47,610 nt of DNA, taken from contig PYSS01000184.1 of the NCBI GenBank assembly GCA_003049465.1, forward strand, positions 230 to 47,839. Direction: 5' to 3'. The notes below the pieces were generated by a model. The model worked only from the letters and a program-made list of their open reading frames with translations, did not search any database and was not told the DNA's origin. A program made the translations under genes and the position numbers. Shown piece after piece: positions 42,924 through 47,610 of the stretch (positions are counted from its first letter, which is position 1; each line of letters starts with the position of its first letter). This DNA is from Magnaporthiopsis rhizophila (Eukaryota > Ascomycota > Sordariomycetes > Magnaporthales > Magnaporthaceae).

Positions 42924-45532
42924 TGTGTGTATGTAATGCCGCAAAGCAGGCGGAATGGCAATACTAAACGAAGGACTGATCAAAAAATTGATCTGGGTGC
43001 TGTATAGCGAGAGACAAAGGTCGGCTTGTGTGTGAGGGAGAGAAAGAGGAAGGAGTGGCTGAGATCAAACAACGGCGAGACCCTCGACTTATAGGTCAAC
43101 GTTGGATGCCACACCATGCAGGCACCAAGCACAATGGGGGACATTACCAGGGGCAATGAACGGGGAGGAGGGTAAGGGAGTGGGCACGGGGGGTGGCTGC
43201 CAACGCACAGGAGTCACACATACCCGGCTGGCTTGCCTGCCTGCCCGGGGTCTGATTTGCGTGGTCATCTCCTGCCGCACCGAGCGCCGATGGCGCACTG
43301 ATGGTTTCCCCGTCGATGCCAATGCTCTTTCCCGTCTTTTTGGCCGGCGTGTACCCTTCCACTCAGATTCCTTGCCACAATATCTTTCCTGAAGCGAGAT
43401 TCGCCGTCATGATGGCAGCGCCGAGAGGTGTCTCGGCAGGAGTAGCATTGTTCGTCTTTCTCCTCTTCTTTGTCTGTGCCCAGCTCGCTCGCTCCTTTTG
43501 TCGTAAAGGGGCTGTGTGGCTCTCAAAGCCAAATGGCGTGGAGTGGGTAACCTTCTTGCCATAGAGGCGAGCATCACGATCCTTCTTCTGGGCCTCTCTC
43601 AGCCAACCGTATTCATGCAAATGGGACCAGGCACTGGAAATTTTCCCTCATGTACGCTTGATTTAATGAAGAGCCAAGAAGACAGGCGAGATATGAGGCT
43701 CTCCTCGTTCAGCAAATGGACGGGTAGCACCCAGTGTGAACTACATTGCGCAGCGTTAGCGCGATATTTTTGGCACAAAGGGACAGGAACACCAGCGAGG
43801 CAGATCCGGAATTGCTGGCCGACTTACGACTTGCCAAACAGGGTCGTGTCACTGTGGTCTAACCAACAAGGGGCAACCCAAAGCGCGCAAATTTCCCTCA
43901 CTTCCTCTTGCTGCAGAGGAGAGGGGCTCGCCAAGACGTGTTGGCGAAGGTCGCCGCCCCTGGCATGAGCGAACAAAGCGGCGGCTCGCCGGCGTGAGTA
44001 GAAAAAAACGCCAACACGAGAGGGCCGTCTTCTTGGCATCGCAGGCTTCTGCGAGTGAGAGGTCGAGAAAGACGTAGAGGTTGCAACCTTGCCCCTGGAT
44101 AGCGCCAACAGGGGCCACTCCGGGAAACCCCACAGGCCAGCCGCATGGGACTTTTGGATTTTTTGGGCTGAGAGCCAGGGACGGACGGCGTCGGGTGGGT
44201 GTGGGGTGCACTAGTTACCTAATCGATCGGACTGAAAAAAAGGTGCAGTTGCGACATTGGCCGCTAACCATTGGTTGAGAGAGAATGGTAGGGTCCCACC
44301 CGGAGGATTCGCCGAGCAGCGTTGGGCGTACCTGTCGCGTTGTCGCGTGCATCATCACATCCGCCGCACGCGCCAGCCTGCGCGCCCATTGCAATAATTG
44401 CAGGGCAGGTCAACCCGACCCAACGGAAAGAAAAAAAAAAAAAAAAAGAAAAAAACGTGTTTGCCAGGACTGCCTACACGTAGGGAACATTCGGATCTGG
44501 TCGGGGCGGGCAGCGCACCATCACCCACTTGAACCGACCCATTGATGATCACCCCAACAGCATTACCATTATAGAAGGCGCCAACGCTGACTGTTCTTTC
44601 CGAGTTCTGTTGCCAAAAGCCCGGATTTCCTGCTGTCATCGCAACAAATACGCTAGTAACAAGCGGCAAAATATCGACACCGCTTGCACACTTTCTTTTC
44701 TTTTCTGTCTTCTCAATCCTAACCGAGTGTGATATGATCCTTCGGGACGGCGGGCCCTACATCCCCCGGTCTAATTCGCCCGACATGATCCGAAGCGACA
44801 GACGACGGGTGGCCCTGCCGCAGCATCTTTTTTCCCCTGCACCTGCGCGCACACAACCAACGCGGCCGTTTTGCCTGCCAAGATGTACCATCCAATCTCA
44901 TGCACTCCTTCCTTCTATGCACTGGCGCAACGACTTTTTCTCGCGTTTGTGAGGGTCTTGCTATGTGGACCAGGCGGGCCAAAACTGCAGCTTCAGGGAC
45001 TTTCGCCTACATATTGTGGATATCTCGGATGTCTCTCCTGTCTGTCTTCCCCGTCACCTGAAGGACCCAAACATCACCCCGATCCATAGACGCAACCGCA
45101 AACCCCACACACGTCCGATGGGACTGGTCTCGTGCGAAGTAGGTCACATTACCCGAGGTACTGGCCCCGCGAATTAACGCCATAGAGCTGTCAATCTTGA
45201 TTGTTGGTGGACCCCAAAACTTGAGTGGGCTCACGGTCTTCACTGCCCAGCATTTTAACATTAAGTTGTGGATGCTGCCGACTGTCGGTACAAAATAACT
45301 TTTTGCGTGCTGACGGGTCCGCCTTATGCGGCCCAACCTAGGTAGGCCCCAGGGGTTTCGTTTACAGCCAACCGAAAAAGAGCCCCATCTGGAGACACCA
45401 CCCGAGTACCCACTGGTCATCAACCGGCTCGATCTTGCCGATTCGGCATCTTGCGCATCGACGCCGGCCGACACAGCTTCACCCAACAGAGAAAAGCAAA
45501 CACCCGAGCGTCCGTGACGGACAGGAACGGAG
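42924..45532. other. Intergenic region, no supported gene
   Basis: This 2.6 kb stretch holds the chitin deacetylase promoter next to 42924 and the 3' region of the amidohydrolase at the right. An A-rich tract lies at about 44428-44456. Frames of up to 159 codons (for example 45007-45486, -) have no recognised domain or signal. Confidence 0.45.
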
Positions 45533-46823
45533 TCACTCCTTCATCTCCAGCCGCTTGCTCCAGCTCCTGTTGTACAGCCCGTACTCGACCTCGCTCTCAT
45601 CCCCGTCCCGCAGCCCGAGCCCGCCAACACGGCACTCCCGGGGGCTCATGGGCTTGGTGCCGTGGGGACCGGCCGGGTCGGCGAGCCGCGAGAACACGGC
45701 GAGCGCGTTGTTGCGCCCCATGTCGACGAGGTCGCCGGCGCTGACGGCCCGCGACACGTGCTCGTCGAACCAGACACACCCGTTGGGGATGCTCTCAAAC
45801 GGGTAGTCGACGGCGAACATGACGGCCCTCGCGCCCACCTCTTGCATCGCGCACGTCAGCGCCGGCGTCGAGAAGTGGCCCGACGTCGTGATGAAGAGCT
45901 GGGTGCCGAAGTAGTCGCGCACCAGCTTGTCCCTAGCCATAGGCATCTGCGGGAACCGCGCACGGTTGAGCTTGTGATCGATCCGGTAGAGGTCATATGG
46001 GCTTTTGGGAGGGTGTTTGCGGCCCGCCGTGTTAGCCGCTTGGACATTTTCTTGGTCCTTAACAGCCCAGTCCTTGGGCCGGCCGAGCGAAGGGCTGGGA
46101 AATGGCGACTACCTACATATGTTCTCCCATGTGACCAATGACTAGCTTGAGGCGCGGGAACCGATCCAGCACCCCGTTGGTCACGATCCCAAGGAGGTGC
46201 ATCCCCACCCTGTGCGCATAGCCCAGCGCCGAGAACGCCAGCCAAGGCCTGCCCTTCCACATCTGATCCGTAATGAGCGGCGTGGCCTCGCGCGGGTGCA
46301 GGTAGACCGGCACGTCAAGCTCCTCGGCCGCGGCCCAGAAGACGCCGTACTCGGGCCCATCGAAGAAGATCATCTGGTTCCGGTCCTCGGCGGGGCCGGT
46401 CTGGTAGTCGTTCAGGACGACGCCCACGAAGCCCTTGGCCGCCTTGGCCCCCTGGGCGGTGGCGAAGCAGCGTCGCAGCTCCCCTGCCGCCTGCGCCGGG
46501 TCGTGCATGCTGACCGACGCCAACCCCGCGAACCGTCGCGGGTTGCGTCCGACCTCGGCCTCGAGCCTGTCGTTGGCCAGCGTCGCCAGCGCCTCTGCGC
46601 TGCGCGGGTCGCCCACGCCCTGGACGCCCGGCGACGAGAGCGAGAGCACCATCAAGTCGATTCCGTTCTCGTCCATCTGCCTCAGCCGCTCGCCGTGCAC
46701 GTCGAGCAGGTTGGCCACGAGATCGCCGCCGATGACGCCCTTGGGCGCCAGGTTGGACACGTCATAGGCCTTGAAATTCTCCTCGATGGTCCAAGCCTCC
46801 TCGAGGGCGATCTTGCCGTGCAT
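45533..46823 (-). CDS. Amidohydrolase 2 family, 2,3-dihydroxybenzoate decarboxylase-like
   Basis: Predicted 391-residue protein in two exons: 46117-46823 and 45533-46001. The donor is GTAGGT and the acceptor AAAG; the join reads GHMGEHIPYDLYRIDHK. The N-terminus MHGKIALEEAW is the family signature of fungal 2,3-dihydroxybenzoate and related decarboxylases, with metal-binding E8 and Ala at position 10. Further expected metal or catalytic residues are H176 (VYLHP), H231 (IGHMGEH) and D301 (FAVDYPFE). Known reaction of close families: non-oxidative, metal-dependent decarboxylation of o-hydroxybenzoates to phenols or catechol in the cytosol. The 391-residue length exceeds the usual length of about 340; the extra is a C-terminal tail from about residue 335. 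The exact substrate cannot be told from sequence. Confidence 0.9.
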
Positions 46824-47610
46824 TGTGTCTGCTGTGTGTTGTATGTATCGGCTTATTCTTTCTCGCGCCTAGGCCTCGGTTCTCCTTTTTTTTCGGAAAT
46901 GATCCGCGGTGTCTTCAAAAAAAAAAACCCCGACGAACTTGGCCCTTTCTGGCGGCGATGGTCTACCAATGAGTGTGAGTGTGGGTTTTGGCTGCCAACG
47001 CCCGGCGGCACTGTTCCGCATGGAGAAGGTTCGTGTGAGATTTCCCCGCATCTCGCTGCCATCGGTCCGACTGGTGCGGCGGCTCGCCGACACCCGCGGC
47101 AATGCCCGTCATCGCGCGCTCAGTGTTGCATTATGCCCGTTCCACCGACGCCGGCCGCTAGTTTAGCGTTGCTGGTCTGGTCTGGCGATCAGCGCCATCT
47201 GCGCGTTCCCGCGAAATGCCCCCGCCCAATTGGCCGATCCTAAGCCTACGGGTATTCCCGATCCATCACTGCTTTCTTTGCGTTAGTGTTGCGTAGGTGC
47301 CTACCTATTTATGATCACCTCTCTCCTGGCATCACATCCAGATCTATCTTAGCTCCTCTCATCCGACCATCTGGTTGCTTGGGCAGCGGCACCGAGACCT
47401 AGCTCCCGCTGCAATGCAATTTCCTCTGTTGTCGACTGCCAGGGGAGGCTGTAGCTCTCGTCCATCACGGCATCCGCTCTTCCAGCCCATTTTGTTTTCG
47501 GCTTAGTTGTAAACCACAAAGTGTGCTACGGTAACATCCGATGTCTCAACGAGCGTCCAATCGGACCCGAGGGTTCTGGTGTTGCTCTAGAGGCTCACGC
47601 TATTCCCCCC
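46824..47610. promoter_or_regulatory. Upstream region of amidohydrolase; window end
   Basis: The promoter of the gene at 46823 must lie here; no TATA was picked out. A GTAGGTGCCTACCTA motif near 47295 is one of the CCTAGGTA-type repeats. No coding region was recognised. Confidence 0.45.

Noticed and set aside
45007..45486. 159-codon - strand frame
   Set aside because: No domain or composition cue, and opposite-strand frames of similar quality overlap it.

Overview
The window is nuclear DNA of a filamentous ascomycete (Pezizomycotina). Short spliceosomal introns with GTRNGT donors, families such as an Endo T-type GH18 enzyme, a GPI-type chitin deacetylase and a fungal 2,3-dihydroxybenzoate decarboxylase-like protein, CCTAGGTA repeats, and transposons decayed by C-to-T/G-to-A transitions (the signature of repeat-induced point mutation, RIP) all point that way. 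Sordariomycetes is the most likely class, but this is inference from family resemblance.

Left arm (1-15.3 kb), GC-rich and gene-dense. It holds an ASA1-like WD40 protein (1817-3433, +), the RNase P/MRP subunit Pop4 (3755-4492, -), a GNPAT/PlsB-type acyltransferase ending in a peroxisomal-type ARL tripeptide (5008-7681, +), pantothenate synthetase (7966-9168, -), a secreted DJ-1/PfpI protein (10087-11292, +) convergent with a secreted Endo T-like GH18 enzyme (11603-12736, -), and an unrecognised 345-residue protein (13826-14863, -).

Central island (15.3-30.5 kb), AT-rich. This is one 15.1 kb nested retrotransposon structure. An outer Ty3/gypsy chromovirus on the + strand (15313-30455, 313 bp LTRs, TTCTG target duplication) is interrupted by a second chromovirus on the - strand (18947-26178, 452 bp LTRs, ATCAA target duplication). 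Both carry gag, reverse transcriptase, RNase H, integrase and chromodomain remnants riddled with stops.

Right arm. Between the retrotransposon and a degraded full-length Fot1/pogo-type DNA transposon (33945-35802) lies a 3.5 kb gene island with a Ctr copper transporter (31174-31903, +) and an expansin-like secreted protein (32043-32807, -). From 35.8 to 41.4 kb there is GC-rich DNA without a clear intact gene, including a frameshifted membrane-protein-like relic near 38.3-39.55 kb and a CCTAGGTA repeat cluster near 40.3 kb. A chitin deacetylase (41499-42923, -) and a decarboxylase-type amidohydrolase (45533-46823, -) close the window.

The left-arm genes are housekeeping (PIKK-assembly chaperone, RNA processing, phospholipid, pantothenate). 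Secreted glycan-active proteins (Endo T, expansin-like, chitin deacetylase) are scattered around the transposon island. No operon-like or biosynthetic cluster was seen, and I found no convincing undescribed system. The nested elements and their uneven RIP decay are the strongest structural finding.
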